Shown here piece after piece: positions 23,661 to 32,214 of a stretch of DNA of 32,214 nucleotides. The DNA lies in the NCBI GenBank assembly GCA_900299425.1, contig OMJU01000059.1, positions 1-32,214 of the forward strand, in the 5' to 3' direction. A model generated the notes under the pieces. It saw nothing but the letters and a program-made list of their open reading frames with translations. It searched no databases and had not been told where the DNA came from. The stretch's first letter is position 1; each line of letters begins with the position of its first letter. The DNA comes from Candidatus Rokuibacteriota bacterium. GTDB lineage: Bacteria > Bacteroidota > Bacteroidia > Flavobacteriales > Flavobacteriaceae. The translations under genes were made by a program, and so were the position numbers.

Positions 23661-24734
23661 ATGTCCTATTTCATTGAAAACACTGACCATACAATTAGCA
23701 TAGGCCCCCAGGCATGGACAGGGCTAAATAATCAATTAAATCAAGGTCAGTGGAGTTCAATATTTGTTTTAACCGACGAAGCCACCTTTAAATTTTGTTA
23801 CCCAGAATTCAAAAAAAACCTCGAGGGAATTGATGTAAACGTGCTAAGCATCCCTCAAGGTGAGCATTCCAAATCTATCGAATGGACGCAAAAATTATGG
23901 GAAGAATTAGCAAATAAGGGCGGTGACCGAAAAAGCTTAATGATAAATCTTGGAGGAGGTGTAGTGACAGATCTTGGGGGTTTTGTGGCCAGCACCTTTC
24001 GCCGTGGAATCGATTATTTAAATATCCCAACAACGCTTCTATCTATGGTAGACGCTGCTATCGGAGGAAAAACAGGCATTGATCTAGGCGCTTTAAAAAA
24101 TCAAATTGGTGTGGTAGCCCAACCAAAAGGTATTTACATTTTCCCGGAGTTTTTAGCCACTCTACCGGAGCGAGAACTTACTTCTGGCTGGATGGAAATG
24201 GTAAAACACGGTTTTATTTCCAATAAAAAATACCTAGACACTTGTTTGGTCCCTCCGAGCCTTCATAATGTCGAGATTGCCGAATTAATATGGGAATCAG
24301 TATTGATTAAAAATCAAGTCGTCACAGAGGACCCCTATGAATATGGCAGACGAAAGACTTTAAATTTCGGTCATACCCTGGGACATGCCATCGAAAGTTA
24401 TTGTTTAGATCATTATCCAAAGGAATACATCAAACATGGTGAAGCCGTGGGTATTGGCATGGGTCTAGCACTTTATTTATCACATATTACCCAAGGGTTT
24501 TCAGAAAGTCTTCTAATAGAGTACAAGAGAAAACTAAAAGAAATAACACCCTCTTTTTACTTTGACATTAGCGCACAACAAGAGATAATTTCTTTCCTAA
24601 AACACGATAAAAAAAATAGCCACGGACGGATAAATTTTGTGCTACTTAGTGACATTGGTAAATATGTCATTGATTGTCAGATTACTAACCAAGAAATTTT
24701 TGACGCATTTAATTTTTGGCAAGCGACTGAGTGA
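23661..24734 (+). CDS. aroB: 3-dehydroquinate synthase
   Basis: Second step of the shikimate pathway, converting DAHP to 3-dehydroquinate with NAD+ and a divalent metal. The 357-residue protein has GGGVVTDLGGFVAS and the PTTLLSMVDAAIGGKTGID stretch for cofactor and substrate binding. A metal-ligand Glu lies in ELTSGWMEMVKHG, and His ligands lie in FGHTLGHAIE and KHGEAVGIGM. Length is normal. It is followed by a conserved acidic protein gene after 41 bases. Confidence 0.95.
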   Translation: MSYFIENTDHTISIGPQAWTGLNNQLNQGQWSSIFVLTDEATFKFCYPEFKKNLEGIDVNVLSIPQGEHSKSIEWTQKLWEELANKGGDRKSLMINLGGGVVTDLGGFVASTFRRGIDYLNIPTTLLSMVDAAIGGKTGIDLGALKNQIGVVAQPKGIYIFPEFLATLPERELTSGWMEMVKHGFISNKKYLDTCLVPPSLHNVEIAELIWESVLIKNQVVTEDPYEYGRRKTLNFGHTLGHAIESYCLDHYPKEYIKHGEAVGIGMGLALYLSHITQGFSESLLIEYKRKLKEITPSFYFDISAQQEIISFLKHDKKNSHGRINFVLLSDIGKYVIDCQITNQEIFDAFNFWQATE

Positions 24735-24775
24735 ATTAAATCTTGACTTATATTTAAATTATTATTTCAAGATAT

Positions 24776-25114
24776 ATGAAACGCATCATTGTTGATTATA
24801 AAAAATTAACTCCTGAGATTCTCAGTCTTTTGGCGAGCAAATATCCCGATGGTTACGACGATGATGATATCATCAGTTTTCGAAACGCCCAAAATCAAAT
24901 CATTGAGGCAGTTGAAGTCCGTGACGAGGATGCAATTTACTTGGTCAAAGTAAGTGCAAAACTAGAGGCATCTATTGCGAATTTTGAAGAAGAAGAAGAA
25001 GAAGAAGATGACGAGGAAATTGACACTGAATCAAACGATGCCTTCGACGATTCGTCCGAAATCCCTGAAGCTGATCAGGATAATGAAGATGATGACTTTA
25101 CAGATATCGATTAA
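24776..25114 (+). CDS. Acidic small protein, flavobacterial, unknown function
   Basis: A 112-residue cytoplasmic protein. The N-terminal 65 residues look folded (MKRIIVDYKKLTPEILSLL, then YPDGYDDDDIISFRNAQN and EAVEVRDEDAIYLVKVS). The rest is almost entirely Glu, Asp and Ser, with a run of seven Glu, and is likely disordered. I recall similar flavobacterial proteins, sometimes labelled as a DNA primase, but no primase motif is visible here. It probably shares a transcript with aroB. Its stop codon interlocks with that of the convergent Lrp gene. Confidence 0.75.
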   Translation: MKRIIVDYKKLTPEILSLLASKYPDGYDDDDIISFRNAQNQIIEAVEVRDEDAIYLVKVSAKLEASIANFEEEEEEEDDEEIDTESNDAFDDSSEIPEADQDNEDDDFTDID

Positions 25115-25590
25115 ATCTCGTTAAAAATCGAATGCATCAATCGTTTTTTATCATTGATGCTTTCTTCAAGCGAAATCATCGTCTCTGTGCGCGTTACCCC
25201 TTCTATATCATCTATTCGGAAGATGATTTCCTTAGCGTGGCTCGTTTTTCGTGCGCGGATTTTACAAAAAATATTGAATTTGCCTGTTGTAACGTGTGCT
25301 ACAGTGACAAAAGGTATTTCTTTAAGTCGCTCTAACACAAATTGTGTCTGTGATGTTTTATTCAAATAAATGCCCACATAGGCTATAAAAGAATAACCCA
25401 GCTTTTTGTAGTCAACCATGAGTGAAGAGCCGGTGATAATATTCGACTCTTCCATTTTCTTAACCCGAACATGTACTGTTCCTGCAGAAATATTTAATTT
25501 TTTGGCAATATCTGTAAAAGGAGTTCGCGTGTTTTCGATGAGCATTTCAAGAATGTCATGATCGGTTTCGTCTAATTTGAATTTGGCCAT
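25111..25590 (-). CDS. Lrp/AsnC-family transcriptional regulator
   Basis: A 159-residue regulator with an N-terminal winged helix-turn-helix (LDETDHDILEMLIENTRTPFTDIAKKLNISAGTVHVRVKKMEESNII, about 5-52) and a C-terminal RAM/ligand-binding domain (about 65-150). These proteins usually bind amino acids and form dimers to octamers. Ligand and targets are unknown. Nearby amino acid genes (proline dehydrogenase, ald) make amino acid sensing plausible but not shown. Its gene ends within the stop codon of the acidic protein gene. Confidence 0.9.
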   Translation of the reverse strand: MAKFKLDETDHDILEMLIENTRTPFTDIAKKLNISAGTVHVRVKKMEESNIITGSSLMVDYKKLGYSFIAYVGIYLNKTSQTQFVLERLKEIPFVTVAHVTTGKFNIFCKIRARKTSHAKEIIFRIDDIEGVTRTETMISLEESINDKKRLMHSIFNEI

Positions 25591-25603
25591 TTCTTTTTTT
25601 TAA

Positions 25604-25611
25604 CAAAAATA
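25604..25611 (-). promoter_or_regulatory. Candidate -7 element of the Lrp/AsnC gene
   Basis: TATTTTTG on the minus strand fits TAnnTTTG and lies 13 bases before the ATG at 25590. The nearest TTG is only 11 bases upstream, so the -33 part is not convincing. Confidence 0.35.
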
Positions 25612-25641
25612 AAATTGCACGACAATAAAACCTTCTTTTTA

Positions 25642-26799
25642 TTAAATTTTTATCAATAAATCTGATTTTTTTAACAAAATGCTTACGATTATTTTATCTT
25701 CGAAATCGTTTTCGTGAGAATTTATCAATATTTCGTGAGACTCGGCGTCATAATTCTGATACCCCATTATGGTCCCTGACGGAACAACATCATGAACATA
25801 GGCCTCAGATTTAAGTGCCCCCTGGACCAAAACTAGTCGATTTTGTATCCCAACGTCCACGATTTTTCCACCATATCGTACGTTTTTCAGCACAACATCC
25901 CGGAGCATGTTTCGATTTTCGGGTATGGCATTGTAAATGTTAACCACATCTACCACAGACCTTTTGCTATCAGGATTATTTTGCAATATGCCTAAAAGTG
26001 CCAAAAACACAATATATCTTGACTGTTCACGCTGCTGGTCCCCGACTAAATGTCCTGATTCTATTAAAACTGTCGGAATTGCTTTAGATTGAAAATAATC
26101 CCCAAAACAATTGGCGCAGTATGACTCATCGTACCTTCCGATTGCCTCAAAGCCCATATCCCGCAGGAAATTCACTGAACAGCTGATATGTTCCATGGCC
26201 TTTAATCGAGCTTCAGTAAGACTGAGTTTTTCATCCGCTGCAGGAGCTAAAAATGAAATAAATGGAGGATTTATGGACGCATCCAAACTATAGAGACTCC
26301 TTTGATCATGAAAATTCAGACATAAATCGGGTCCAAACTCCTGAACTAACTCAGTTAAAATTTTACTTTCCACATGAACTTGATCACGGGCATCTCGATT
26401 TAAATCAAAACCAAGGGCATTTTCTCTAGTGTAGGCATAAGATCCGTCAGGATTGAGCTGAAAAATAATTCTCAAACGGCAGTAGCTCAAAATAGAATGG
26501 ACAAGATCGGGTTGAAAATCAGTTTGATTTAAAAAAGAAAACAGATCCACCAATGCTCTAGTGGAAGTAGATTCATCACCATGCATTTGAGACCAAGCGA
26601 GCACTTTAAAATGACCTGTTCCTAATTCGACATAACCTATTTCTCGTCCTTGAGTTGACCTCCCAAAAGCGGTAAAAATACCTTTAGATTTTGAAAACTC
26701 GATCAGATCATTCAATGCTTCAGGCGGGGTATAGCGCTGGTCAAAATTAGCCACTTTTACCGCCTTGTATAAACGCTCTATTTCAGAAGCTTGTGTCAT
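25642..26799 (-). CDS. M14-family zinc carboxypeptidase
   Basis: A 385-residue metallopeptidase. Zinc ligands are visible as His73 and Glu76 in SQMHGDEST and His164 in NFHDQRS. Asn/Arg substrate residues lie in FDLNRDA, and the catalytic Glu is likely in VLIESGHL. No signal peptide is seen with the ATG at 26799, so the enzyme should be cytoplasmic and may act on peptides or cell-wall-derived peptides. Longer readings from 26844 or 26820 would cover a -7 element and add no conserved sequence. The C-terminal 100 residues form a beta-rich domain with no obvious match. Confidence 0.85.
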   Translation of the reverse strand: MTQASEIERLYKAVKVANFDQRYTPPEALNDLIEFSKSKGIFTAFGRSTQGREIGYVELGTGHFKVLAWSQMHGDESTSTRALVDLFSFLNQTDFQPDLVHSILSYCRLRIIFQLNPDGSYAYTRENALGFDLNRDARDQVHVESKILTELVQEFGPDLCLNFHDQRSLYSLDASINPPFISFLAPAADEKLSLTEARLKAMEHISCSVNFLRDMGFEAIGRYDESYCANCFGDYFQSKAIPTVLIESGHLVGDQQREQSRYIVFLALLGILQNNPDSKRSVVDVVNIYNAIPENRNMLRDVVLKNVRYGGKIVDVGIQNRLVLVQGALKSEAYVHDVVPSGTIMGYQNYDAESHEILINSHENDFEDKIIVSILLKKSDLLIKI

Positions 26800-26807
26800 G
26801 AGTAAAA

Positions 26808-26815
26808 CAAAGGTA
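26808..26815 (-). promoter_or_regulatory. Candidate -7 element of the carboxypeptidase gene
   Basis: TACCTTTG on the minus strand matches TAnnTTTG and lies 8 bases before the ATG at 26799, which would give a nearly leaderless transcript. Tentative. Confidence 0.3.
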
Positions 26816-27043
26816 CGCATATGGTTGTTTACATAAGTAAACATGAATCAGGCATGTTTTACCCGCTAAAACGCACAAATCACCCCTATTTATTTACATC
26901 AATAAACGCATTGTTTTTAATTAATTTTTAAATAACTTAAATTCAGTAGATTAAGTTATATTAATTAAACTATATAATTAAATATAAATGATACATATTG
27001 ATAAAATAAGGCATTATATTTTCCATTTTATATCCAAAATTGT

Positions 27044-27051
27044 TAGTTTTG
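27044..27051 (+). promoter_or_regulatory. -7 element of the XRE-type regulator
   Basis: TAGTTTTG matches TAnnTTTG, 18 bases before the ATG at 27070. The preceding 200 bases are very AT-rich and otherwise hold no gene that I can see. Confidence 0.45.
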
Positions 27052-27069
27052 ATAAACATTTAAATTACA

Positions 27070-27504
27070 ATGGTAAACAGTGCTGATTTTGCAAAAAGAT
27101 TGGGTGAAATTCTGGATTATTACGGGATTACAGCAGCTGCATTTTCGGACATGTTAGAGGTCAATCGATCGACTATTTCTCACCTTCTTTCAGGTCGAAA
27201 TAAACCTAGTTTAGAGTTTGTACTTAAGGTGCTCAATGCATTTCCAGAAGTGGAATTATATTGGTTGCTCAATGGGCAAGGCCACTTCCCTACTTTGCCA
27301 AAAATCAATACTGAAGTACAAGCAAAAAACTCATCTGAGTCAAAGGCTTTTTCGACAAAGGAAACCGAAGATAGCACGCAAAACGAATTCCCAATACTTC
27401 AAAACAAATCTTCAGCCCAAAAGACAGACGATACAGAATTTAGTTCAATTGAGCGCATCGTTGTTTTTTACCAAAATGGAAAGTTTAAAACTTACAGTCC
27501 GTAA
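27070..27504 (+). CDS. XRE-type helix-turn-helix regulator
   Basis: A 144-residue protein. The N-terminal 65 residues form an XRE/Cro helix-turn-helix (FAKRLGEILDYYGITAAAFSDMLEVNRSTISHLLSGRNKPSLEFVLKVLNAFPEV), followed by the ELYWLLNGQG stretch typical of flavobacterial members. A low-complexity Ser/Thr/Lys/Glu-rich linker (about 75-125) leads to a short conserved tail, IERIVVFYQNGKFKTYSP. No sensor domain is evident. It is followed after 48 bases by a lipoprotein gene. Targets are unknown. Confidence 0.85.
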   Translation: MVNSADFAKRLGEILDYYGITAAAFSDMLEVNRSTISHLLSGRNKPSLEFVLKVLNAFPEVELYWLLNGQGHFPTLPKINTEVQAKNSSESKAFSTKETEDSTQNEFPILQNKSSAQKTDDTEFSSIERIVVFYQNGKFKTYSP

Positions 27505-27552
27505 GCCGCCGAGCAAATACATCAATTGGTATTTTTTAGCGAAATTTGCTGT

Positions 27553-27936
27553 ATGAGTCCATTTTTTAGAGTCCTGACAATCCTTATTGTAATCTCAACT
27601 TCCTTTTCAAGCTGTTTTAACAAGCCAAGGGACTGTGCTGCCTACAAAACGGGGCGATTTACTTTCTCCACAGCGGTAGGAGGTCAAATTGAAACTAGTG
27701 AATTTCAAAGGCACAACAGCTTTGAGGTGGAATACTATAAAGGAAAGCAAGATACCTCAGATATCCGTTGGATCAATGACTGCGAGTATATTGTTCAAAA
27801 ACGCAATCCAAAAAACAGGGCTGAAGAACAGGCTATACACATCAAAATATTAAGCACTGACGCTTCAGGTTATGAATTTGAATATAAAGCCGTAGGAGCT
27901 GCTAAAACACTCAAAGGGCGCGTTAATCGATCATAA
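27553..27936 (+). CDS. Small lipoprotein convergent with parC
   Basis: A 127-residue lipoprotein. The signal peptide ends in the lipobox FSSC (Cys21). The mature part has DCAAYKTGRFTFS, EYYKGKQDTSDIRWINDCEY and EFEYKAVGAAKTLKGRV, a compact pattern with two cysteines (DC-A and NDCEY) that could form a disulfide. I recall this family next to topoisomerase IV genes in flavobacteria, sometimes mislabelled as topoisomerase IV because of its position; nothing in it is topoisomerase-like. The ATG at 27553 was chosen over a TTG at 27526. The gene ends 30 bases from the convergent parC stop codon. Confidence 0.75.
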   Translation: MSPFFRVLTILIVISTSFSSCFNKPRDCAAYKTGRFTFSTAVGGQIETSEFQRHNSFEVEYYKGKQDTSDIRWINDCEYIVQKRNPKNRAEEQAIHIKILSTDASGYEFEYKAVGAAKTLKGRVNRS

Positions 27937-27966
27937 CTGAAAAAAAAATCTAAATGGAATCGACCT

Positions 27967-30732
27967 CTAAAATAGAGAGGTTTGGCCTTGAGACGTATCT
28001 GAATCGGAAGGGTTATCATCACCGGAATTGTCCCTTTCGATTCTTTTTTCAACAAGCTCCTCATTAACCTCGATATCTGCTATGTTTTGCGGGGTTTCAC
28101 CCAAATCTGGTCGGTTTTGTGACTCTTCAACGGCTTGATTTTGGGACTGCTCTGTGTCTTGGTTTTGTGACTGCTCATCAACTTGATCTTGGGCTTGGTC
28201 CTCCTCCTCTTCCTCATAAGGTAAAGGTTCCAAAGAATTGATTTCTAGAACTTTATCTTTGGTGAGCTGATTACCCATGGCGGAGATGCCTTTTACCGCA
28301 ATAAACGCCTCTAAATCAATTTCTAAGTTATCCTTGCGGGTTTTATTACGCTCCTTGACAAAAACCAGTTCAGCAACAGGCCTGTAGTCTGTGAATACTT
28401 TTTCTAAATAGGATTTTGGATGATCATTAATGACCAATTCTTCTCTATCTGGGTTATCAATTAAAAAACGCTTGACATAAAACAACTCTTTATCCCCAGC
28501 CCAGTAAATAACTGTTATAGGCTTGTTCTTTTTCCATTGCTCAAGAACAATCATATCGTCCTCAAAATGAAGAGACATATCCGGTAATACGGTCTTGACG
28601 GTTCCATTTTGCCTGATGATCAAAAGACGGTCATCTGGAGTAAATTCTCCGAGGAGTTCGCCGCGTCCATCGACATTGAGTCTTTGCACCGTATCATCGA
28701 ACCATATTTTTCGCGGCTTTAGGGTAGACAAGCCCTTTTCTTTAAGTTCAATGCGCTTAACGGCGTATTTTGAGACAATATTTCCTTTGGAATCACGGCC
28801 TTTGACTAAGATTTCAGAAAAATCTAAATCCCATTTCAGCTTTTTAATACTCCCAGATTGACGAAGCAAAACTGTTACCACCTCGGCCTCTCCATTCGGG
28901 TTAGCTGTAAAGTAGAGCACCTTTGACCCTGTCGTTCCAGCAGTTATATTGTATTCACGATCACGGGTAATACTGGTCACTGCAAAGCGCTTAACATAGG
29001 TCGCTCCTTTGACCCCATCCTTGTAGATCAAATTATAAATAGTGCGCTTATCCTTTTTCTTCCAAACCGCGACGTAGATGATTCCTTTACCCACAAAAGT
29101 CTTGTCACTAACCTTGGTAACCATCATTTGCCCAGATTCGGTAAAAACAATGATGTCATCGATATCGCTACAATCGGTCACGTACTCATCGCGACGCATA
29201 CTGGTGCCGATAAATCCTTCTGCGCGATTTACATAGAGTTTTGTGTTTCTGATTACTACTTTGGTAGCTTCTATATCGTCAAAAACACGAATTTCTGTTT
29301 TGCGCTCCCGCCCTGCACCATACTCCTTTTTCAATCGACCAAAATAAGCGATGGCATAGTCTGTTAAATGAATCAGGTCATGCTTGATCTGAGCAATTTG
29401 ATCCTCAAGTGCATCAATTTTTTGCTGCGCCTTATCGATATCAAATTTTGAAATTCGTTTGATACGTATTTCCGTGAGTCGCACAATATCATCAGTAGTT
29501 ACGACTCTTTTAAGATGAGTAATGTGGGGCTTTAACCCTTGATCAATAGCCTCAATTACGCCTTCCCAGGTCTCAACTTCTTCAATATCACGGTAAACGC
29601 GATTCTCAATAAAAATGCGCTCTAATGAAGCAAAATGCCACTGCTCCTCGAGGTCGTTTAGCTGATATTCTAAATCGCGTTTGAGCAGATTTACGGTGCG
29701 CTCAGTTGAACGCTTAAGCATTTCGTTGACTCCTATAAATAAAGGTCTGTTGTTCTCAATAACGCATCCAAGGGGCGAAATAGACGTCTCACAGCTCGTG
29801 AAGGCGTAAAGGGCGTCAATAGTTTTGTCCGGAGAGATGCCCGAAGGAAGATGCACTAAAATTTCCACCTCAGCGGCTGTGTTATCCTCGATGCGCTTTA
29901 TTTTGATCTTACCTTTTTCGTTTGCTTTAAGTATCGAGTCAATCAGACTAGAAGTATTGGTTCCAAAGGGGATTTCTTTAATTACCAAAGTACTCTTATC
30001 CAGCTGATTGATTAAGGCACGTGAACGTATTTTGCCCCCACGCTTGCCTTCGTTGTACTGAGAGGCGTCCATCAACCCACCGGTAGGAAAGTCTGGTAAA
30101 ATCTCAAAACGCTTGCCTTGTAAATGCTTTATCGAGGCATCGATCAACTCCACAAAATTGTGCGGCAGGATTTTAGTCGAAAGCCCCACAGCAATACCCT
30201 CGGCGCCTTGAGCCAATAGAAGCGGAAACATTACAGGCAGATTGATTGGCTCTTTTTTACGCCCATCATAAGAGGCCTGCCAATCCGTAATTTTTGGATT
30301 GAACACCACGTCCAAAGCAAATTTGGACAAGCGCGCCTCAATATAACGGGAGGCTGCGGCATTATCCCCTGTGTAGATATTACCCCAGTTTCCTTGAGTA
30401 TCGATCAGCAAATCTTTTTGACCGATTTGTATCATCGCATCGGCAATACTGGCATCTCCGTGCGGGTGATACTGCATGGTGTGCCCCACAATATTAGCCA
30501 CCTTATTGTAACGCCCATCGTCCAACTCCTTCATGGCATGCATGATTCGGCGTTGAACGGGTTTGAAACCGTCTTCAATAGCCGGAACTGCGCGTTCAAG
30601 GATTACATAGCTGGCATAATCTAAAAACCAGTCACGGTACATTCCAGTGACCCGTGTAATGGTCTCTTGTACTTCACCTGTTTCTGAATCCGACAAGTGC
30701 TCTAATCCACTATCTTCTATTTCCTCGCTCAT
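27967..30732 (-). CDS. parC: DNA topoisomerase IV subunit A
   Basis: The DNA-cleaving subunit of topoisomerase IV, which decatenates daughter chromosomes. The 921-residue protein has the type IIA winged-helix region with [12 protein letters not shown] (about 89-100) and active-site Tyr130 in SRYIEARL. A tower and coiled-coil region (about 420-480) precedes a C-terminal DNA-wrapping beta-pinwheel (about 510-820). At the quinolone-determining positions, Ala94 is found where E. coli GyrA has Ser83, and Asp98 where it has Asp87. The tail after about 835 is acidic, Gln/Asn-rich and disordered, with a 24-bp tandem repeat. ParC is chosen over GyrA because the start overlaps the parE stop by four bases (ATGA), implying translational coupling. 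Confidence 0.92.
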   Translation of the reverse strand: MSEEIEDSGLEHLSDSETGEVQETITRVTGMYRDWFLDYASYVILERAVPAIEDGFKPVQRRIMHAMKELDDGRYNKVANIVGHTMQYHPHGDASIADAMIQIGQKDLLIDTQGNWGNIYTGDNAAASRYIEARLSKFALDVVFNPKITDWQASYDGRKKEPINLPVMFPLLLAQGAEGIAVGLSTKILPHNFVELIDASIKHLQGKRFEILPDFPTGGLMDASQYNEGKRGGKIRSRALINQLDKSTLVIKEIPFGTNTSSLIDSILKANEKGKIKIKRIEDNTAAEVEILVHLPSGISPDKTIDALYAFTSCETSISPLGCVIENNRPLFIGVNEMLKRSTERTVNLLKRDLEYQLNDLEEQWHFASLERIFIENRVYRDIEEVETWEGVIEAIDQGLKPHITHLKRVVTTDDIVRLTEIRIKRISKFDIDKAQQKIDALEDQIAQIKHDLIHLTDYAIAYFGRLKKEYGAGRERKTEIRVFDDIEATKVVIRNTKLYVNRAEGFIGTSMRRDEYVTDCSDIDDIIVFTESGQMMVTKVSDKTFVGKGIIYVAVWKKKDKRTIYNLIYKDGVKGATYVKRFAVTSITRDREYNITAGTTGSKVLYFTANPNGEAEVVTVLLRQSGSIKKLKWDLDFSEILVKGRDSKGNIVSKYAVKRIELKEKGLSTLKPRKIWFDDTVQRLNVDGRGELLGEFTPDDRLLIIRQNGTVKTVLPDMSLHFEDDMIVLEQWKKNKPITVIYWAGDKELFYVKRFLIDNPDREELVINDHPKSYLEKVFTDYRPVAELVFVKERNKTRKDNLEIDLEAFIAVKGISAMGNQLTKDKVLEINSLEPLPYEEEEEDQAQDQVDEQSQNQDTEQSQNQAVEESQNRPDLGETPQNIADIEVNEELVEKRIERDNSGDDNPSDSDTSQGQTSLF
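28105..28200 (-). repeat. Four 24-bp in-frame repeats in the parC tail
   Basis: On the minus strand four consecutive 24-base units encode [24 protein letters not shown] and EESQNRPD. The middle two are the most alike (EQSQNQ core). The units remain in frame, so gain or loss of a unit would change tail length by eight residues without breaking the gene. Confidence 0.7.
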
Positions 30733-32214
30733 GCCGTTTCTTGGACTTGATCCAATTCTACTTTAAGGTTATTGATAATGAATTCTTGACGGTCTGGGGT
30801 GTTTTTACCCATATAGAAACTGAGCATTTCTTCCACACTCATCGCTTTATCCAGCATTACTGGATCCAAGCGAATATCTTCCCCAATAAAGTGTCTGAAC
30901 TCATCAGGGGAAATCTCTCCTAACCCTTTAAATCGGGTGATTTCGGGCTTTGGCTTCAACTCCTCAATAGCGTCAATGCGCTCTTGTTCCGAATAGCAAT
31001 AAATTGTTTTCTTTTTATTGCGCACCCTAAAAAGAGGAGTCTGTAATATATAAAGATGCCCTTCTTTTATGAGTTCAGGGAAAAATTGCAAAAAGAAGGT
31101 GATTAAAAGAAGACGAATGTGCATTCCATCCACATCAGCATCGGTAGCGATTACGATATTGTTGTAACGCAAATCTTCAAGAGATTCTTCAATGTTTAGC
31201 GCCGCCTGCAAAAGGTTAAACTCTTCGTTTTCATAGACTATTTTTTTAGTCAAACCATAACAGTTTAAGGGCTTACCTTTAAGACTAAAAACCGCCTGAG
31301 TATTGACATCACGACTTTTGGTAATGCTTCCAGAGGCCGAATCTCCCTCGGTAATGAATAAAGTAGTATCTAGGGTGCGATCGCTCTTAGAATCGGTAAG
31401 GTGGACCCTGCAATCTCTGAGTTTTTTATTGTGCAGACTGGCTTTTTTGGCGCGCTCTTTAGCGAGCTTTCGAATGCCACTGAGCTCTTTTCGCTCCCGT
31501 TCCGCTTGAATGATTTTTCGCTGAATTTTCTCAGCAACCTCCTGATTTTTATGCAGAAAGTTATCTAAATGAGTTTTGATAAAGTCATTGACGTAAGTAC
31601 GGACAGTCGGCATAGATCCACCCATATCCGTCGACCCGAGCTTGGTTTTAGTCTGACTCTCAAAAACAGGTTCCATCACCTTTATGCTGATGGCTCCGAC
31701 AATCGATTTACGCACATCACTGGCATCGTAATTTTTTCCGTAGAATTCTCGAATGGTCTTTACCAAAGATTCTCGAAATGCCGCTTGATGCGTTCCTCCC
31801 TGAGTGGTATTTTGACCATTGACAAAACTGTGGTATTCCTCGCTATACTGGGTTTTACTGTGGGTCAAGGCTATTTCAATATCCTCTCCACGTAAATGAA
31901 TTACTGGATACAAGCGATCTTCTTGAGGCATATTGTCCTCTAAGAGGTCTTTCAAGCCATTTTCGCTGAAAAATTTTTCCCCATTAAAATCAATGGTGAG
32001 TCCAGGATTTAAATACACATAATTGCGGAGCATTTTCTCCACATATTCATTCCTGAATTTAAAATTTTTAAAAATCGCCTCGTCTGGAGAGAAGATAACC
32101 TTGGTACCCCGGCGTTTTGCACTTTCCTCGGGAGCTGGATCATCAACCAGTTCACCAGATTCAAATCCGGCCGACTTCATTTGACCGTCACGCACTGACT
32201 CCACGCGAAAATAA
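30729..32214 (-). CDS. parE: DNA topoisomerase IV subunit B, N-terminus outside window
   Basis: The ATPase subunit of topoisomerase IV, here the C-terminal 494 residues or so. The frame continues without a stop to the window end, and about 120 residues (the first part of the GHKL ATP-binding domain) are missing compared with the usual length of roughly 615-620. The transducer domain contains the QTKTKLGS stretch with the ATP-contacting Lys. The TOPRIM domain has EGDSASG, PLNCYGL and [10 protein letters not shown] (metal-binding acidic residues), and the C-terminal segment has RFKGLGEI. It overlaps parC by four bases. Confidence 0.93.
   Translation of the reverse strand, partial: YFRVESVRDGQMKSAGFESGELVDDPAPEESAKRRGTKVIFSPDEAIFKNFKFRNEYVEKMLRNYVYLNPGLTIDFNGEKFFSENGLKDLLEDNMPQEDRLYPVIHLRGEDIEIALTHSKTQYSEEYHSFVNGQNTTQGGTHQAAFRESLVKTIREFYGKNYDASDVRKSIVGAISIKVMEPVFESQTKTKLGSTDMGGSMPTVRTYVNDFIKTHLDNFLHKNQEVAEKIQRKIIQAERERKELSGIRKLAKERAKKASLHNKKLRDCRVHLTDSKSDRTLDTTLFITEGDSASGSITKSRDVNTQAVFSLKGKPLNCYGLTKKIVYENEEFNLLQAALNIEESLEDLRYNNIVIATDADVDGMHIRLLLITFFLQFFPELIKEGHLYILQTPLFRVRNKKKTIYCYSEQERIDAIEELKPKPEITRFKGLGEISPDEFRHFIGEDIRLDPVMLDKAMSVEEMLSFYMGKNTPDRQEFIINNLKVELDQVQETA

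Noticed and set aside
24986-25010. GAA repeat in the acidic protein gene as a phase-variable tract
   Set aside because: The unit is a codon, so changes would stay in frame; it reflects Glu-rich composition.
27963-27982. Hairpin ACCTCT/AGAGGT at the parC end
   Set aside because: It could be a shared terminator with the convergent lipoprotein gene, but the T-run on the minus strand is too distant and there is none on the plus strand.
1-32214. tRNA, rRNA, CRISPR array, insertion sequence or defence system
   Set aside because: Reading the intergenic gaps (all under 300 bases) showed no cloverleaf, repeat-spacer pattern, transposase or typical defence gene.

Overview
The window looks like a chromosomal core region of a Bacteroidota bacterium, most probably a marine-type member of the Flavobacteriaceae. 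The evidence is a fused lpxC/fabZ gene, the type IX secretion regulator PorX with a PglZ domain, many Bacteroidota-style lipoproteins, and promoters that fit the flavobacterial TTG-N17-TAnnTTTG pattern. Family-level identification is inferred from gene content and from remembered protein families; no search was run.

Left part (1-7.1 kb). A 5'-complete but 3'-cut lipoprotein gene with three repeated domains lies on the minus strand, followed by an MFS (UMF1/Atg22-like) transporter. On the plus strand are a small lipoprotein with a collagen-like motif, two methionine sulfoxide reductase B genes (one a lipoprotein, one cytoplasmic) and lpd (dihydrolipoamide dehydrogenase). A bidirectional hairpin separates lpd from the convergent pair prohibitin-like gene/aroQ.

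Lipid A and fatty acid block (7.1-17.5 kb, all minus strand). The order of transcription is an HD-domain phosphohydrolase, then lpxD-lpxC/fabZ-lpxA-efp as a tight operon with a consensus promoter in front of lpxD and an intrinsic terminator after efp. Next come an lpxD paralogue overlapping an NTF2/SnoaL-like gene, then sucD, fabG and a membrane-anchored VWA-like protein.

Middle part (17.5-22.4 kb). Divergent from the HD gene are porX and tsaE. Then come a 44-residue lipoprotein overlapping a four-helix membrane protein, an alanine dehydrogenase with a TTG start and a DUF4258 protein. On the opposite strand is an AraC-type DNA-binding domain that appears to have lost its N-terminal sensor part.

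Right part (22.4-32.2 kb). Proline dehydrogenase and aroB diverge from overlapping promoters. An acidic small protein, an Lrp/AsnC regulator, an M14 carboxypeptidase, an XRE-type regulator and a lipoprotein follow. The window ends with parE-parC (topoisomerase IV; parE cut by the window end). parC carries an in-frame 24-bp tandem repeat in its tail.

Most genes are housekeeping. I see no tRNA, rRNA, CRISPR array, insertion sequence, phage or defence island. I did not find a clearly new system. The points most worth a second look are the MsrB pair with different cysteine equipment, the lpxD-paralogue/NTF2 pair, the truncated AraC gene, the overlapping small genes before ald, and the parC tail repeat.
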